DNA from: Bilifractor porci
Lineage (GTDB): Bacteria > Bacillota > Clostridia > Lachnospirales > Lachnospiraceae
Length of the DNA: 64,000 bases
Assembly: GCF_009696005.1 (NCBI RefSeq)
Contig: NZ_VUMV01000005.1
Coordinates: 1-64,000, forward strand
Reading direction: 5' to 3'
The translations under genes and the position numbers were made by a program. The first letter of the stretch is position 1. The number at the start of each line of letters is the position of its first letter. The notes under the pieces were generated by a model that was not told the origin of the DNA, ran no database searches, and saw only the letters and a list, made by a program, of their open reading frames with translations. This document shows, piece by piece, positions 52,779-63,884 of this stretch.

Positions 52779-53019
52779 GATATATGAATCATAGCATTCT
52801 CTTTTTTCGTTGTCAAATACTTTTTGAATAATTTCAGCGTTATTTTTTGAGAAATTTCAGCGGTATCTTTCAGGAAATTCTGCTGACTGCACCCCGAGGA
52901 TTCCTGCTCCGGCGGAAAGACGGTATGTTCCTTGCAGATTCCGGAAAGATTCGGTATGATGGTATCGCTTTTATCGGTTGTCGGGTTTCAGGACATTTTA
53001 AGGGTAAAGAGGTAATTCA

Positions 53020-54834
53020 GTGTCAGAGATAGATCAGAGCAAAATCAGAAATTTCAGTATTGTGGCCCATATTGATCACGGAAAATCCACGCTGGCGGAC
53101 AGGATTATAGAGATGACGGGTCTGTTGACCAGCAGGGAAATGCAGAGCCAGGTTCTGGATAATATGGAACTGGAACGGGAGCGCGGCATTACCATCAAGG
53201 CGCAGGCATGCCGGATTATCTATAATGCGCAGGACGGACAGGAGTATATTCTGAATATGATAGATACTCCCGGACATGTTGATTTTAATTATGAAGTTTC
53301 CCGCAGCCTGGCGGCCTGCGACGGGGCAGTTCTTGTGGTAGACGCCACGCAAGGAGTGGAGGCGCAGACACTGGGCAATGTCTATCTGGCGCTGGACGAT
53401 GATCTGGAAATTGTCCCGGTTATCAATAAAATCGATCTGCCCAGTGCGGATCCGCAGAGAGTGATTGAGGAGATCGAGGACATCATCGGGATTGAGGCGC
53501 AGGACGCCCCACAGATTTCCGCAAAGACCGGGGAGCATGTGGATCAGGTTCTGGAGGCCATTGTCCGCAAAATTCCCGCGCCAAAAGGGGACAGGAACGC
53601 ACCGCTGAAAGCGTTGATTTTTGATTCTGTCTATGATTCCTATAAGGGAGTTATTATCTCCGTGCGGATTATGGACGGAAAAGTCCGCCGGGGAAGCAGG
53701 ATTAAAATGATGGCTACCGGGGCGGTGGAGGAAGTGGTAGAGGTCGGATACTTTGGCCCCGGCCAGTTTATTCCCTGTGACGAGCTGGATGCCGGAATGG
53801 TCGGCTATATTACGGCAAGCATTAAAAATGTGTCCAGCACGCGGGTCGGAGATACGGTGACAGAAGCGGACCGACCCTGTGAAAAGGCGCTTCCCGGTTA
53901 TAAAAAGGTTCAGCCAATGGTTTACTGTGGGATTTATCCGGCGGATTCCGCGAAATACCAGGATCTTCGGGATGCGCTGGAAAAGCTTCAGTTGAACGAT
54001 GCATCTTTGTCTTATGAGCCGGAGACCTCTGCGGCGCTTGGATTTGGATTCCGGTGCGGTTTCCTGGGACTGCTTCATCTGGAGGTCGTTCAGGAAAGGC
54101 TGGAGCGTGAATACGATCTGGATCTGGTTACTACGGCTCCGGGTGTTGTCTACCGGGTGCATAAAACAGATGGAAGCATGATGGAGCTGACAAATCCGTC
54201 TAATCTTCCGGATCCTTCCGAGATTGATTATATGGAAGAACCTGTGGTCAGGGCGGAGATTATGGTCACGACGGAATTTGTCGGTTCAATCATGCAGCTG
54301 TGCGAGGAGCGGCGCGGGGTCTATATCGGCATGGATTATATGGAACAGACACGGGCAGTGCTTCACTACCGGCTGCCTCTGAACGAGATTATCTATGATT
54401 TCTTTGACGCGCTGAAGTCACGTTCCAGGGGATACGCCTCGCTGGATTACGAGCTGGACGGCTACCAGCGAAGTGACCTTGTAAAGCTTGACATTCTTGT
54501 GAATAAAGAAACTGTAGATGCCCTTTCTTTCATCGTGTTCGCGGATTCTGCCTATGAAAGAGGCCGTAAAATGTGTGAAAAGCTGAAGGAAGAGATTCCC
54601 CGCCAGCTTTTTGATATACCAATCCAGGCGGCGGTCAATTCCAGGATTATTGCCAGAGAGACCGTGAAAGCCCTGCGCAAAGATGTCCTGGCGAAGTGCT
54701 ACGGCGGGGATATTTCCCGGAAGAAGAAACTTCTGGAAAAACAGAAGGAAGGAAAGAAGAAGATGCGTCAGATCGGAAGTGTAGAGATTCCGCAAAAGGC
54801 ATTTCTGAATGTCCTCAAGCTGGATGACCAGTAA
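53020..54834 (+). CDS. lepA: Elongation factor 4 (LepA)
   Basis: Ribosome-associated GTPase of 604 residues, normal length. The GTG start has GAGG about nine bases upstream. G motifs are [35 protein letters not shown]; the LepA-specific C-terminal domain begins around [15 protein letters not shown] and ends with [25 protein letters not shown] split over the end. It is followed 32 bases later by hemW, the common Firmicute order. Confidence 0.98.
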   Translation: MSEIDQSKIRNFSIVAHIDHGKSTLADRIIEMTGLLTSREMQSQVLDNMELERERGITIKAQACRIIYNAQDGQEYILNMIDTPGHVDFNYEVSRSLAACDGAVLVVDATQGVEAQTLGNVYLALDDDLEIVPVINKIDLPSADPQRVIEEIEDIIGIEAQDAPQISAKTGEHVDQVLEAIVRKIPAPKGDRNAPLKALIFDSVYDSYKGVIISVRIMDGKVRRGSRIKMMATGAVEEVVEVGYFGPGQFIPCDELDAGMVGYITASIKNVSSTRVGDTVTEADRPCEKALPGYKKVQPMVYCGIYPADSAKYQDLRDALEKLQLNDASLSYEPETSAALGFGFRCGFLGLLHLEVVQERLEREYDLDLVTTAPGVVYRVHKTDGSMMELTNPSNLPDPSEIDYMEEPVVRAEIMVTTEFVGSIMQLCEERRGVYIGMDYMEQTRAVLHYRLPLNEIIYDFFDALKSRSRGYASLDYELDGYQRSDLVKLDILVNKETVDALSFIVFADSAYERGRKMCEKLKEEIPRQLFDIPIQAAVNSRIIARETVKALRKDVLAKCYGGDISRKKKLLEKQKEGKKKMRQIGSVEIPQKAFLNVLKLDDQ

Positions 54835-54866
54835 AAAACAAGGGCAGTAAGAGAAAGGAAATTGTT

Positions 54867-56126
54867 TTGCCGGAGCAGTTTGGTGTCAGCGGAAACCCGC
54901 GCGGGAAGAAAAAACAGGAGATAGAGCTGTATCTTCATCTCCCGTTCTGTGTAAAAAAGTGTGCTTACTGCGATTTTCTGAGTTTCCCTTCCGGGGCAGA
55001 GGCGCAGGACGCATATGTAGAGGCCCTGAAGGGAGAGATCCGGGATTATTTCGCGGAGATGGAAGAAAAAGACAGAACAGAATACCGCCTGCGCAGTGTT
55101 TTTATCGGAGGGGGTACGCCGTCTCTGCTTCCCGCGGATCAGATTGCCGGAATCCTGGCTGAAATCCGGAGGGTGCTGCCGGGTACTGTTTCTGTGGAAG
55201 GCTCGTGCGAGATTACCATAGAGGCAAACCCGGGAACGCTGAATCTGCAGAAACTTACGCTGTACCGGGATTCCGGAATCAACCGGATTTCCATCGGCTG
55301 TCAGTCGGCGGATGACGGGGAACTGGAAGTACTGGGGAGAATCCACAGCTTTGCGGATTTCCGGGAAAGCTTCAGCCTTGCCAGAGAGGCAGGGTTTGAA
55401 AACATAAATGTAGACCTGATGTCAGGCCTTCCCGGACAGACACTGCAGGGCTGGGAAAAGACGCTCCGGACAGTGGCGGAGTACGGGCCGGAGCATATCT
55501 CCGCCTACAGCCTGATTCTGGAAGAGGGAACGCCGCTGTTCCGCAGGTATGCGGGGAAAGACGCAAAAGATGCCGTTCCCCCGCTGCCGGACGAAGAGGT
55601 GGAGAGGGAGATGTACCAGCGCACAGAAGAAATTCTGCGGGAGTACGGCCTCTGCCGCTATGAAATTTCCAATTACGCAAAACCGGGATATGAGTCTTTA
55701 CATAATATCGGCTACTGGAACGGAACCCTTTATAAAGGCTTCGGACTGGGAGCCGCTTCCCTTCTTCCCGGAAGCGGGCTCTCTTTTGGAGGGAGGACAG
55801 AAGGAACGGGTGAAATCCGTCTGCGTGTCCGAAATACAGAGGATCTGGACCGTTATCTGGACAGCCCTTCCTCCTGCGGCCGGGTGGAGGAGCGTCTGAC
55901 AAAGAAGGATCAGATGGCGGAATTTATGATTCTCGGTTTCCGGATGATCCGGGGGATATCGCTATTGGAATTCAGGGAAAGGTTTGACAGGGATCTGGAA
56001 GACGTGTATGGTTCTGTGCTGCAAAAGCAGCAGAAGGACGGCCTGGTGGAACGGCGCGGCGGAAACCTGCGTCTGACAGCGCGCGGGCTGGATCTCGCCA
56101 ATCTTGTCATGGAGGAGTATCTTTAA
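54867..56126 (+). CDS. hemW: HemW-like radical SAM protein
   Basis: A 419-residue radical SAM enzyme, a heme chaperone in other bacteria, formerly annotated as oxygen-independent coproporphyrinogen oxidase. The cluster motif is [10 protein letters not shown] (CxxxCxxC), with [29 protein letters not shown] and [12 protein letters not shown]. The start is TTG behind AAAGGA. The first ~18 residues are variable. The fourth N-terminal Cys that marks true coproporphyrinogen dehydrogenases is absent. Confidence 0.95.
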   Translation: MPEQFGVSGNPRGKKKQEIELYLHLPFCVKKCAYCDFLSFPSGAEAQDAYVEALKGEIRDYFAEMEEKDRTEYRLRSVFIGGGTPSLLPADQIAGILAEIRRVLPGTVSVEGSCEITIEANPGTLNLQKLTLYRDSGINRISIGCQSADDGELEVLGRIHSFADFRESFSLAREAGFENINVDLMSGLPGQTLQGWEKTLRTVAEYGPEHISAYSLILEEGTPLFRRYAGKDAKDAVPPLPDEEVEREMYQRTEEILREYGLCRYEISNYAKPGYESLHNIGYWNGTLYKGFGLGAASLLPGSGLSFGGRTEGTGEIRLRVRNTEDLDRYLDSPSSCGRVEERLTKKDQMAEFMILGFRMIRGISLLEFRERFDRDLEDVYGSVLQKQQKDGLVERRGGNLRLTARGLDLANLVMEEYL

Positions 56127-56187
56127 GAAGCAGGCTGCTCCCGGGTATTATTGTCTGTGCGGCGGCACAGAAGAAAGAAGAGTTTTG

Positions 56188-59034
56188 ATGACTGAAAAAA
56201 ACGCGCGCCGGTTTATCCGTATCCGCGGCGCGGCTGAAAATAATCTGAAAAATATTGATCTGGATATTCCCAGAGATGAACTGGTTGTGCTTACCGGCCT
56301 TTCCGGGTCCGGAAAAAGCTCACTGGCCTTTGATACGATCTACGCAGAAGGACAGCGCAGATATATGGAGAGCCTTTCCTCCTACGCCAGACAGTTTCTG
56401 GGGCAGATGGAAAAGCCGAATGTGGAGAGTATCGAAGGACTTCCGCCGGCTATTTCCATTGACCAGAAGTCCACGAACAGGAATCCCCGCTCTACGGTCG
56501 GTACAGTGACGGAAATCTATGATTATTTCCGCCTTCTGTATGCGCGGGTAGGTATCCCGCACTGCCCGAAGTGCGGAAGAGTGATCAGCAGGCAGACGGT
56601 GGATCAGATGGTAGATCTGATTATGGCCATGCCGGAGAGAAGCCGGATCCAGCTTCTCGCACCTGTGGTCCGGGGCAGGAAGGGGAGACATGAAAAGGTT
56701 CTGGAGCAGGCAAAGCGCTCCGGCTACGTCCGTGTCCTGATTGACGGGAGCCAGTATGAGCTCTCGGAGGAAATCCGGCTGGATAAGAACCTGAAGCATA
56801 ATATTGCCATTATTGTGGACCGGCTGATTGTCAAGCCGGGATTTGAGAAGAGACTGACAGATTCCATTGAAAATGTCCTGCAGCTTTCCGGAGGGCTGCT
56901 GGAGGTGGAGGATATGAAGGATCAGTCCGTTCATACCTTCAGCCAGAGCTTTTCCTGTCCGGACTGCGGGATCAGCATTGATGAGATCGAACCCAGAAGC
57001 TTCTCTTTTAATAATCCCTTCGGCGCCTGCCCGGAGTGTACCGGCCTGGGCTACCGGATGGAATTTGCGGAGGAACTGATGATTCCGGATCCGTCCCGCT
57101 CTATTGATGACGGCGCAATTGCGGTCCTGGGCTGGCAGTCCAGTACACAGAAGGGCAGCTTTACCCGCTGTATGCTGGAGGCGCTGGCAGAGGAATATAA
57201 GTTCCGCCTGGATGTTCCGTTTCAGTCCTATCCGAAAAAAATTCATGATATTCTGATCTACGGCACCGGAGGACATTCGGTACAGGTGCATTACAAGGGA
57301 CAGAGAGGAGAGGGCGTTTACGATGTGGTCTTTGAAGGCCTGATCAAAAACGTGGAACGCCGCTATCGGGAGACGGGCTCGGAAAGCACGAGGCAGGAGT
57401 ATGAAAATTTTATGCGGATCACACCTTGTCCTGTCTGCCACGGTCAGAGACTGAAGGCCTCTTCCCTGGCGGTAACGGTTGCGGATAAAAATATTTATGA
57501 GGTGACAAACCTTTCTGTGGAAAAACTGCTGGAATTTCTGGACAGCATCAGGCTCTCGGACTATCAGATGATGATCGGAAAGCAGATCCTGAAGGAAATC
57601 CGTTCCCGCGTCAGCTTTCTGAATGATGTCGGGCTGGATTATCTGACGCTTGCGCGTTCTACCGGGTCGCTGTCAGGGGGAGAGGCGCAGCGAATTCGTC
57701 TGGCCACGCAGATCGGTTCCGGACTGGTCGGAGTCGCCTATATTCTGGATGAGCCGAGCATCGGCCTTCATCAGCGGGACAATGGGAAGCTTCTCGCAAC
57801 GCTGAAGCACCTCCGGGATCTGGGAAACAGTGTGATTGTCGTGGAGCATGACGAGGAAACCATGCGCGCGGCGGACTATGTGGTGGATATCGGTCCCGGA
57901 GCCGGCGAGCACGGCGGCGAAGTGGTGGCGGCAGGAACCGCAGAGGATATCATGAAATGTGAGAGGTCTGTCACCGGGCAGTACCTGAGCGGGAAACGGA
58001 AGATTCCGGTTCCGGAGAAGAGAAGAACCCCGTCCGGGTGGCTCACGGTCACAGGCGCCAGGGAGCATAATCTGAAGAATATTACCGTGAAATTCCCGCT
58101 TGGCGTGATGACCTGTGTGACTGGCGTGTCCGGGTCGGGAAAGAGTTCGCTGGTCAATGAGATCCTCTACAAGAGGCTGCAGCGGGATCTGAACCGCGCA
58201 CTGGTGATTCCGGGAGAGCATAAGGATATTCTGGGAGAGAACCAGCTGGATAAGGTGATCGCGATTGACCAGTCGCCCATCGGGAGGACGCCGAGATCCA
58301 ATCCGGCCACCTACTGCGGGGTTTTCGATATGATCCGCGATCTGTTCGCGTCGACGCCGGACGCGAAGGCAAGAGGGTATAAGAAGGGAAGGTTCAGCTT
58401 TAATGTCAAGGGTGGCCGCTGTGAGGCGTGCTCCGGAGACGGTATTATTAAGATTGAGATGCATTTCCTTCCGGATGTGTATGTCCCCTGTGAGGTGTGC
58501 GGAGGAAAACGCTACAACCGGGAAACCCTGGATGTGAAGTACAAGGGAAAAAGTATTTATGATGTGCTGAACATGACGGTAGAGGAGGCGCTGGACTTTT
58601 TCGCCCCGGTTCCGTCCATCAGACGGAAGATACAGACGCTTTACGATGTGGGGCTGTCCTACATCCGTCTGGGCCAGCCCTCTACAGAGCTGTCCGGAGG
58701 AGAGGCGCAGAGGGTAAAGCTGGCTACGGAGCTGTCCAAAAAAAGTACAGGGAGAACCGTCTACATTCTTGACGAACCCACAACGGGTCTTCATTTCGCG
58801 GATGTGGACAAGCTGGTTTCTATTCTGCAGCGGCTGACGGACGGCGGCAATACGGTCATTGTAATCGAACATAATCTGGACGTGATTAAGACGGCGGATT
58901 ATATTATTGATATGGGACCGGAAGGCGGCGACAGGGGCGGCACGGTGATTGCCAAGGGCACACCGGAGCAGGTGGCGGAGTGCAAAGACTCCTACACCGG
59001 ACAGTATATCCGGGAGATGCTGAAGAATGCCTGA
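56188..59034 (+). CDS. uvrA: Excinuclease ABC subunit A
   Basis: DNA damage-recognition ATPase of nucleotide excision repair; 948 residues. The ATG ([10 protein letters not shown]) is the typical start; an upward frame overlaps hemW. Two ABC halves are seen: [14 protein letters not shown] with [14 protein letters not shown], and [14 protein letters not shown] with [15 protein letters not shown]. Zinc fingers are CPKCGRV / CPDCGIS-CPECTG and [14 protein letters not shown]. It is followed by mreB after 158 bases. Confidence 0.98.
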   Translation: MTEKNARRFIRIRGAAENNLKNIDLDIPRDELVVLTGLSGSGKSSLAFDTIYAEGQRRYMESLSSYARQFLGQMEKPNVESIEGLPPAISIDQKSTNRNPRSTVGTVTEIYDYFRLLYARVGIPHCPKCGRVISRQTVDQMVDLIMAMPERSRIQLLAPVVRGRKGRHEKVLEQAKRSGYVRVLIDGSQYELSEEIRLDKNLKHNIAIIVDRLIVKPGFEKRLTDSIENVLQLSGGLLEVEDMKDQSVHTFSQSFSCPDCGISIDEIEPRSFSFNNPFGACPECTGLGYRMEFAEELMIPDPSRSIDDGAIAVLGWQSSTQKGSFTRCMLEALAEEYKFRLDVPFQSYPKKIHDILIYGTGGHSVQVHYKGQRGEGVYDVVFEGLIKNVERRYRETGSESTRQEYENFMRITPCPVCHGQRLKASSLAVTVADKNIYEVTNLSVEKLLEFLDSIRLSDYQMMIGKQILKEIRSRVSFLNDVGLDYLTLARSTGSLSGGEAQRIRLATQIGSGLVGVAYILDEPSIGLHQRDNGKLLATLKHLRDLGNSVIVVEHDEETMRAADYVVDIGPGAGEHGGEVVAAGTAEDIMKCERSVTGQYLSGKRKIPVPEKRRTPSGWLTVTGAREHNLKNITVKFPLGVMTCVTGVSGSGKSSLVNEILYKRLQRDLNRALVIPGEHKDILGENQLDKVIAIDQSPIGRTPRSNPATYCGVFDMIRDLFASTPDAKARGYKKGRFSFNVKGGRCEACSGDGIIKIEMHFLPDVYVPCEVCGGKRYNRETLDVKYKGKSIYDVLNMTVEEALDFFAPVPSIRRKIQTLYDVGLSYIRLGQPSTELSGGEAQRVKLATELSKKSTGRTVYILDEPTTGLHFADVDKLVSILQRLTDGGNTVIVIEHNLDVIKTADYIIDMGPEGGDRGGTVIAKGTPEQVAECKDSYTGQYIREMLKNA

Positions 59035-59192
59035 GCGCCGGCAGGATGGAGCCGGACCGGGATGACCGGTTTCCGGCGGAACGGAACGTCACGTCTCATC
59101 GGGAGCAGACGGCGCATCCATACGGCGCGTCCGTGGGGAAGGAACCCGCGCAAGGACAAGAAACAGGGGAGCAACCGGGGAAGGGAGTTATT

Positions 59193-60197
59193 ATGCCGGC
59201 AGCGACAGATATCGGAATTGATCTGGGAACATCTACAATCGTGGTCTATGTAAAAGGGAAGGGCATTATCCTGCGGGAACCGGCGCTGGCTGCCTTTGAT
59301 AAGGATAAAAATATGGTTGTCGCCTTCGGGGACGAGGCGCTGAACCGTCTGGAGCATAATTCCGGCAATCTGCTTGCGCTCCATCCGCTGAAGGGGGGAG
59401 TGATCTCGGATTTTCTGGTCACAGAAAAGATGCTGCAGTATTTTATCCAGAAATCTATGGGACATTTCCGGCTTTTCAAGCCGCATATTGTGCTCTGCAT
59501 CCCCAGCGGCGTCACAGAAATCGAAAAGCGTGCGGTGGAGGAGGCTGCTTATCAGGCAGGCGCCAGAGATGTGGTTCTGGTGCCGGAGCCGGTGGCGGCT
59601 GCCATGGGTGCCGGCATCGATGTGCTCCGGCCCAGCGGGAGCATGGTGGTCAGTGTGGGAGGCGGAATTACGGAAATCGCCGTCATCTCACTGGCCGGCA
59701 TCGTGGTTTCGCAGTCCATCCAGGTGGGCGGGGACAGCTTTGACCAGGCGGTACTCCAGTATGTCAGGGATGTCTACGGGCTGTTTATCGGAGAGCAGAC
59801 AGCCGAGGAAATTAAAATTCATATCGGCACGGCGGACCGGGAAAAAAGACTGGATCACGCGGAAATCCGCGGCAGGGACATTCATACCGGCACGCCCCGC
59901 ACGATAAGTATGACCAGCGGGCAGGTACGGGAGGCTGTGGAAAAGCCGGTCCGGCAGATTTCGGACGCCGTGCACGCGGTTCTGGAGAGGACGCCCCCGG
60001 ATCTTGCCGCGGATATCGCGGAGAGAGGAATTCTTCTGGCAGGAGGAGGCGCCCAGCTGAACGGATTGACAGAGGTTATTCACAAGGATACGGGGATCGC
60101 GGTCATGCTGGCGGAAAATCCGGAAACTGCGGTCGCCCGCGGCACCGGTGTCTATATCCGGAACATCAATGTCATGGATAAAACCTATCACGTCTGA
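59193..60197 (+). CDS. mreB: Rod-shape actin MreB
   Basis: Cytoskeletal ATPase guiding side-wall synthesis; 334 residues. The start is the ATG after AGGGAG. Actin-fold motifs are DIGIDLGTSTIVVYVKGKG (phosphate 1), HPLKGGVISDF, VLCIPSGVTEIEKRAV, VPEPVAAAMGAGIDV, VVSVGGGITEIAVISLAGIV (phosphate 2), TAEEIKIHIG and GILLAGGGAQLNG. The lack of mreC/mreD next door indicates a stand-alone MreB/Mbl-type paralogue; the neighbourhood uvrA-mreB-recD2 supports this. Confidence 0.95.
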   Translation: MPAATDIGIDLGTSTIVVYVKGKGIILREPALAAFDKDKNMVVAFGDEALNRLEHNSGNLLALHPLKGGVISDFLVTEKMLQYFIQKSMGHFRLFKPHIVLCIPSGVTEIEKRAVEEAAYQAGARDVVLVPEPVAAAMGAGIDVLRPSGSMVVSVGGGITEIAVISLAGIVVSQSIQVGGDSFDQAVLQYVRDVYGLFIGEQTAEEIKIHIGTADREKRLDHAEIRGRDIHTGTPRTISMTSGQVREAVEKPVRQISDAVHAVLERTPPDLAADIAERGILLAGGGAQLNGLTEVIHKDTGIAVMLAENPETAVARGTGVYIRNINVMDKTYHV

Positions 60198-60219
60198 GGA
60201 TGGGGCTGCAGGAAGGCTT

Positions 60220-62463
60220 ATGGATAAAGTAGAGGGCTATATTGAACACATCATTTTCCGGAATGAGGAAAATGGCTATACCGTGCTGAATCTCAGCATG
60301 CGGGACGAGGAAGTGACGGTTCTCGGCACGGCCCCTTCGGTGAATGAGGGGGAGTATATGCGTGCCGAGGGAGAGTACACGGTGCATCCCACGTACGGCA
60401 GGCAGTTCCGGGCCTCTCACTGCGAGGTCACCGTTCCTTCCGGCGGCGCCGCGCTGGAGCGTTACCTGGGAAGCGGCGCCATCAAGGGAGTCGGGCCGGC
60501 ACTGGCCGCCCGGATTCTTAAAAAATTCGGCGATGATACACTCCGGATTATGGAGGAGGAGCCGGAGCGGCTGTCCGAGGTTAAGGGGATCAGCGAGAGA
60601 AAGGCGCAGGAAATCGCCGGACAGGTGGAAGAAAAAGCGCAGATGCAGAATGCACTGATTTTCTTATCACAGTATGGGGTTTCTCTCAGCCTCGGCGTAA
60701 AAATCTATAACCAGTATCAGGACAGACTGTATCAGGTACTTCGGGAAAATCCGTACAAGCTGGCGGAAGACATCCGGGGAGTGGGATTTAAGATTGCGGA
60801 TGAGATTGCCGGAAAGGTCGGCATCCGCGCGGATTCGGAGTTCCGGATCCGGAGCGGCCTGTACTTTACACTTCGGGAAGCCTCCGCGCAGGGGCACCTG
60901 TATCTGCCAAAGGAAGAGCTGCTGCGGCGCGCTTCTGATCTTCTGGGGACGGATGCCGGACAGATGGAAAAATATCTGACGGATCTTGTCATCGAAAAAA
61001 AGCTGACCCTGAAAACACAGGGACAGGACGTCTTGGTATACACTTATCAGAATTATTTTCTTGAATTGAATACGGCCAGAATGCTGCAGGATCTGAACCT
61101 GAGGACCGGCGAGGATTCGCGGAGAATTGAGGAACGGATTGCAGGTATTGAGAAGCAGGATAAAATCCGTCTGGATGAGATGCAGAAAAAGGCAGTGGCC
61201 GCGGCGGCGCAGAACGGCCTCCTCATACTGACCGGGGGACCGGGGACGGGAAAGACGACTACCATAAATACCATGATCCGTTATTTTGAAGCGGAGAATC
61301 TTTCTATCCTGCTCGCGGCGCCCACAGGGCGGGCGGCCAAGCGTATGACGGAGGCCACCGGCTGCGAGGCTTCCACCATTCACCGGATGCTGGAGGTGAA
61401 CGGCGGGATGGTCGAGGAGGATCAGGAAGAACCCGCCCGGTTTGAGCGGAACGCGGAAAATCCGCTGGAGGCGGATGTCATTATTATTGATGAGATGTCC
61501 ATGGTGGACATTTATCTGATGCATGCCCTCCTCTCTGCAGTTGTTCCCGGTACCAGGCTGATCTTGGTAGGCGACCGCAACCAGCTTCCCAGCGTAGGAC
61601 CCGGCAGTGTGCTGCGCGATATAATCCGTTCCGGGGCATTTCCTGTTATTACGCTGCAGCATATTTTCCGTCAGGCACAGGAGAGCGATATTATTGTCAA
61701 TGCGCACCGGATCCACGCCGGCCAGAGTATTTCACTGGACAATAAAAGCCGGGATTTCTTTTTTCTTCAGAGAAACGATGTACTTGTAATCAAGCGGATT
61801 CTTCTTTCGCTGGTCAGCGACAAGCTTCCGAGATATACCGGATCCGAGATATCCGACATCCAGGTGCTCTCTCCCATGCGGAAGGGGGAGCTGGGAGTAG
61901 AAAAACTGAATGCCTTTCTGCAGAAATACCTGAATCCTCCGGCTCCCGGAAAAACAGAGAAAATAACGGGAGACACTTGTTTCCGGGAAGGGGACAAGGT
62001 CATGCAGATCCGGAATGACTACCAGCTGGAGTGGGAGATTCGCGGCAGATACGGCATTGTCGCCCAGAGAGGAACCGGCGTGTTTAACGGAGACACCGGT
62101 ATGATTCGGACAATCAGCCCGCAGCTGGAAACCTTAACGGTTGAATTTGAAGACAGCAAAATGGTCGACTACACGTTTAAGCAGCTGGATGAGCTGGAAC
62201 TGGCCTATGCCACCACGGTTCATAAGGCACAGGGAAGCGAATTTCCGGCAGTCGTCATCCCGCTGCTGGGAGTGCCGCACATGCTGATGACCAGAAACCT
62301 GATCTACACAGCGGTCACCCGCGCAAGAAAATGTGTGGTCCTGGTTGGCAGCGCGGAGATTTTTCGGGAGATGGTTGCCAATCCGACGGAAGAAAACCGT
62401 TATACGACTCTCGCGGAAAGAATCCGGGAAATCGGTTCGGAACAGATAAGAGGAGAAGAGTGA
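60220..62463 (+). CDS. recD2: RecD2-type ATP-dependent DNA helicase
   Basis: A 747-residue SF1B helicase that works without RecBC. The start is ATG behind AGGAAGG. The N-terminal OB-like domain (VEGYIEHIIFRNEENGYTVL) and helix-hairpin-helix repeats (GSGAIKGVGPALAARILKKFG, LSEVKGISERKAQEIAG) identify RecD2. Helicase motifs are GGPGTGKTTTINTM, APTGRAAKRM, IIDEMSMVD, LVGDRNQLPSVGPGSVL, TVHKAQGSEFPAVVIPL and YTAVTRARK. Its stop overlaps the comF start. Confidence 0.97.
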   Translation: MDKVEGYIEHIIFRNEENGYTVLNLSMRDEEVTVLGTAPSVNEGEYMRAEGEYTVHPTYGRQFRASHCEVTVPSGGAALERYLGSGAIKGVGPALAARILKKFGDDTLRIMEEEPERLSEVKGISERKAQEIAGQVEEKAQMQNALIFLSQYGVSLSLGVKIYNQYQDRLYQVLRENPYKLAEDIRGVGFKIADEIAGKVGIRADSEFRIRSGLYFTLREASAQGHLYLPKEELLRRASDLLGTDAGQMEKYLTDLVIEKKLTLKTQGQDVLVYTYQNYFLELNTARMLQDLNLRTGEDSRRIEERIAGIEKQDKIRLDEMQKKAVAAAAQNGLLILTGGPGTGKTTTINTMIRYFEAENLSILLAAPTGRAAKRMTEATGCEASTIHRMLEVNGGMVEEDQEEPARFERNAENPLEADVIIIDEMSMVDIYLMHALLSAVVPGTRLILVGDRNQLPSVGPGSVLRDIIRSGAFPVITLQHIFRQAQESDIIVNAHRIHAGQSISLDNKSRDFFFLQRNDVLVIKRILLSLVSDKLPRYTGSEISDIQVLSPMRKGELGVEKLNAFLQKYLNPPAPGKTEKITGDTCFREGDKVMQIRNDYQLEWEIRGRYGIVAQRGTGVFNGDTGMIRTISPQLETLTVEFEDSKMVDYTFKQLDELELAYATTVHKAQGSEFPAVVIPLLGVPHMLMTRNLIYTAVTRARKCVVLVGSAEIFREMVANPTEENRYTTLAERIREIGSEQIRGEE

Positions 62464-63368
62464 CCAGACAGGACGAAGGAAGAAAAACTGCAGGAAAGAC
62501 AGCAGAAAAAACAGCAGAAAGAGCAGGGGGAAGAATCCGGGAACGGATTCTGTCTGCGGTGTATCCCAGAAGGTGTCCGCTTTGTGACGGAATCCTGTCA
62601 GGCGGGGAACCCTTTCTCTGCAGGAAATGCGCCGGGAAGGTGCGGTTTATCCGGGGACCGGTGTGTATGAAGTGCGGAGCCCCTCTTGCGGAGCAGCAGG
62701 AGTACGGCGCGGAATCCCGGGAAGACCAGGCCTCTGACAGGGGTTTCCGAGAGGGACAGGAGCGCGGCGCTGATTTCAGGAAGGAGAAAAATTCCGGGCA
62801 GGGCTGCAGGGAAATCCTGCTGCCGGAAGAGTCGGCGGAATTCTGTCCGAAATGCAAGGCCGTGCCGCATGCCTTTGTGCAGGGATTCGCGCCGTTTCTT
62901 TACCGGGGCGAGATCCGTCAGTCCCTGATGCGCCTGAAATACGGGAACCGGGCCGAGTATGCCCGGTTTTTCGGAAAGGCGCTGGCTGTCTACGGACAGC
63001 CCTGGCTGGAGCAGTGGAACGTGCAGCTGCTGGTTCCTGTTCCGGTTCATCCGTCCAGAGAGCGCAGAAGAGGCTACAATCAGGCCGCGGAGATTGCGCG
63101 GGTCCTGGGAAAAGAAATTCATGTTCCCGTGGAGGAGGACGGCGTCTGCCGCGTAAAGAATACAAAGCCGCAGAAGGAGCTGACGGGTCGGATGCGCCGC
63201 AGAAACCTGCAGGGGGCGTTTCAGGTCCGGGCAGGAACCCGGATGCCTGCCCGTGTGCTGATTGTCGATGATATTTTTACCACCGGGGCAACGGTGGACG
63301 AGCTTGCTCGTACCCTGTACGAATCCGGGGCGCAGGAGGTGTATGCCGCCTGTGCCAGCATGGATTAA
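62460..63368 (+). CDS. comF: ComF-family protein (phosphoribosyltransferase-like)
   Basis: A 302-residue protein linked to DNA uptake and ssDNA handling in competent bacteria. The GTG start lies inside the recD2 stop, with GAGGAG four to five bases upstream. N-terminal zinc cysteines are RRCPLCDG, LCRKCAG, VCMKCGA and FCPKCK. The phosphoribosyltransferase part has LMRLKYGN, VPVPVHPSRERRRGYNQA and the loop VLIVDDIFTTGATVDE. An unusual charged insert of about 45 residues (EYGAESREDQASDRG...) separates the third and fourth Cys pairs, making it longer than the usual ~230 residues. Confidence 0.93.
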   Translation: MTRQDEGRKTAGKTAEKTAERAGGRIRERILSAVYPRRCPLCDGILSGGEPFLCRKCAGKVRFIRGPVCMKCGAPLAEQQEYGAESREDQASDRGFREGQERGADFRKEKNSGQGCREILLPEESAEFCPKCKAVPHAFVQGFAPFLYRGEIRQSLMRLKYGNRAEYARFFGKALAVYGQPWLEQWNVQLLVPVPVHPSRERRRGYNQAAEIARVLGKEIHVPVEEDGVCRVKNTKPQKELTGRMRRRNLQGAFQVRAGTRMPARVLIVDDIFTTGATVDELARTLYESGAQEVYAACASMD

Positions 63369-63371
63369 TAC

Positions 63372-63400
63372 TTTCGTAACAGAAGGAAGTGTGCTAGAAT
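63372..63400 (+). promoter_or_regulatory. Probable promoter after comF
   Basis: A weak TTTCGT, 17-base spacer and an extended -10 TGC-TAGAAT, 44 bases before the next start. Confidence 0.45.
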
Positions 63401-63443
63401 AAATCCACATGCCGGCCACAGCCGGAACGGAAGGGGATTTCCT

Positions 63444-63884
63444 ATGATTGATGAAAAACGGCTGTATCAGATGATCAGCCTTGCCCGGTTTGAAAATAAA
63501 AACAGGGATAAGGCGCTCCGCATCAGCAGGACCTATCAGAATGACTATATTGCCATGTCGCTTCTGGGTAATTTTGTTCTTACTACAGTTGCCTATATTC
63601 TGGCGCTTGTGCTGTTTGCCATGTATAACATGAATTTTCTTCTGGCCAATCTGAACGACCTGAATTTCAGGCCGATGCTGGCTGTGGTCATTATTGTCTA
63701 TCTGATCGTGCTGGGCGTGTTTTCGGTCATTTCATACACGAGGGCAAAGCTCCGCTATGTCCGCGCGCAGGCAAGGATGGCCGAATATCAGAGACAGCTG
63801 CGCAGGCTGTACAAAATGTACAAGGACGAGGAACAGCTCGACACGATCCGCAAAAACTGGGGGAGAAAAAATCGAGATGAATAA
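63444..63884 (+). CDS. Two-helix membrane protein of unknown function
   Basis: A 146-residue protein. The start is ATG with AAGGGG. Two hydrophobic helices (about 36-60, FVLTTVAYILALVLFAMYNM; about 76-98, MLAVVIIVYLIVLGVFSVISY) are flanked by basic amphipathic ends; the tail RAQARMAEYQRQLRRLYKMYKDEE is a probable coiled coil. I do not recognise a family. It overlaps the next membrane-protein gene by eight bases, so the two probably act together. Confidence 0.8.
   Translation: MIDEKRLYQMISLARFENKNRDKALRISRTYQNDYIAMSLLGNFVLTTVAYILALVLFAMYNMNFLLANLNDLNFRPMLAVVIIVYLIVLGVFSVISYTRAKLRYVRAQARMAEYQRQLRRLYKMYKDEEQLDTIRKNWGRKNRDE

Noticed and set aside
56320-58872. Two long minus-strand frames opposite uvrA
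   Set aside because: UvrA motifs are intact on the plus strand throughout; antisense frames of this length are common opposite long genes in this base composition.
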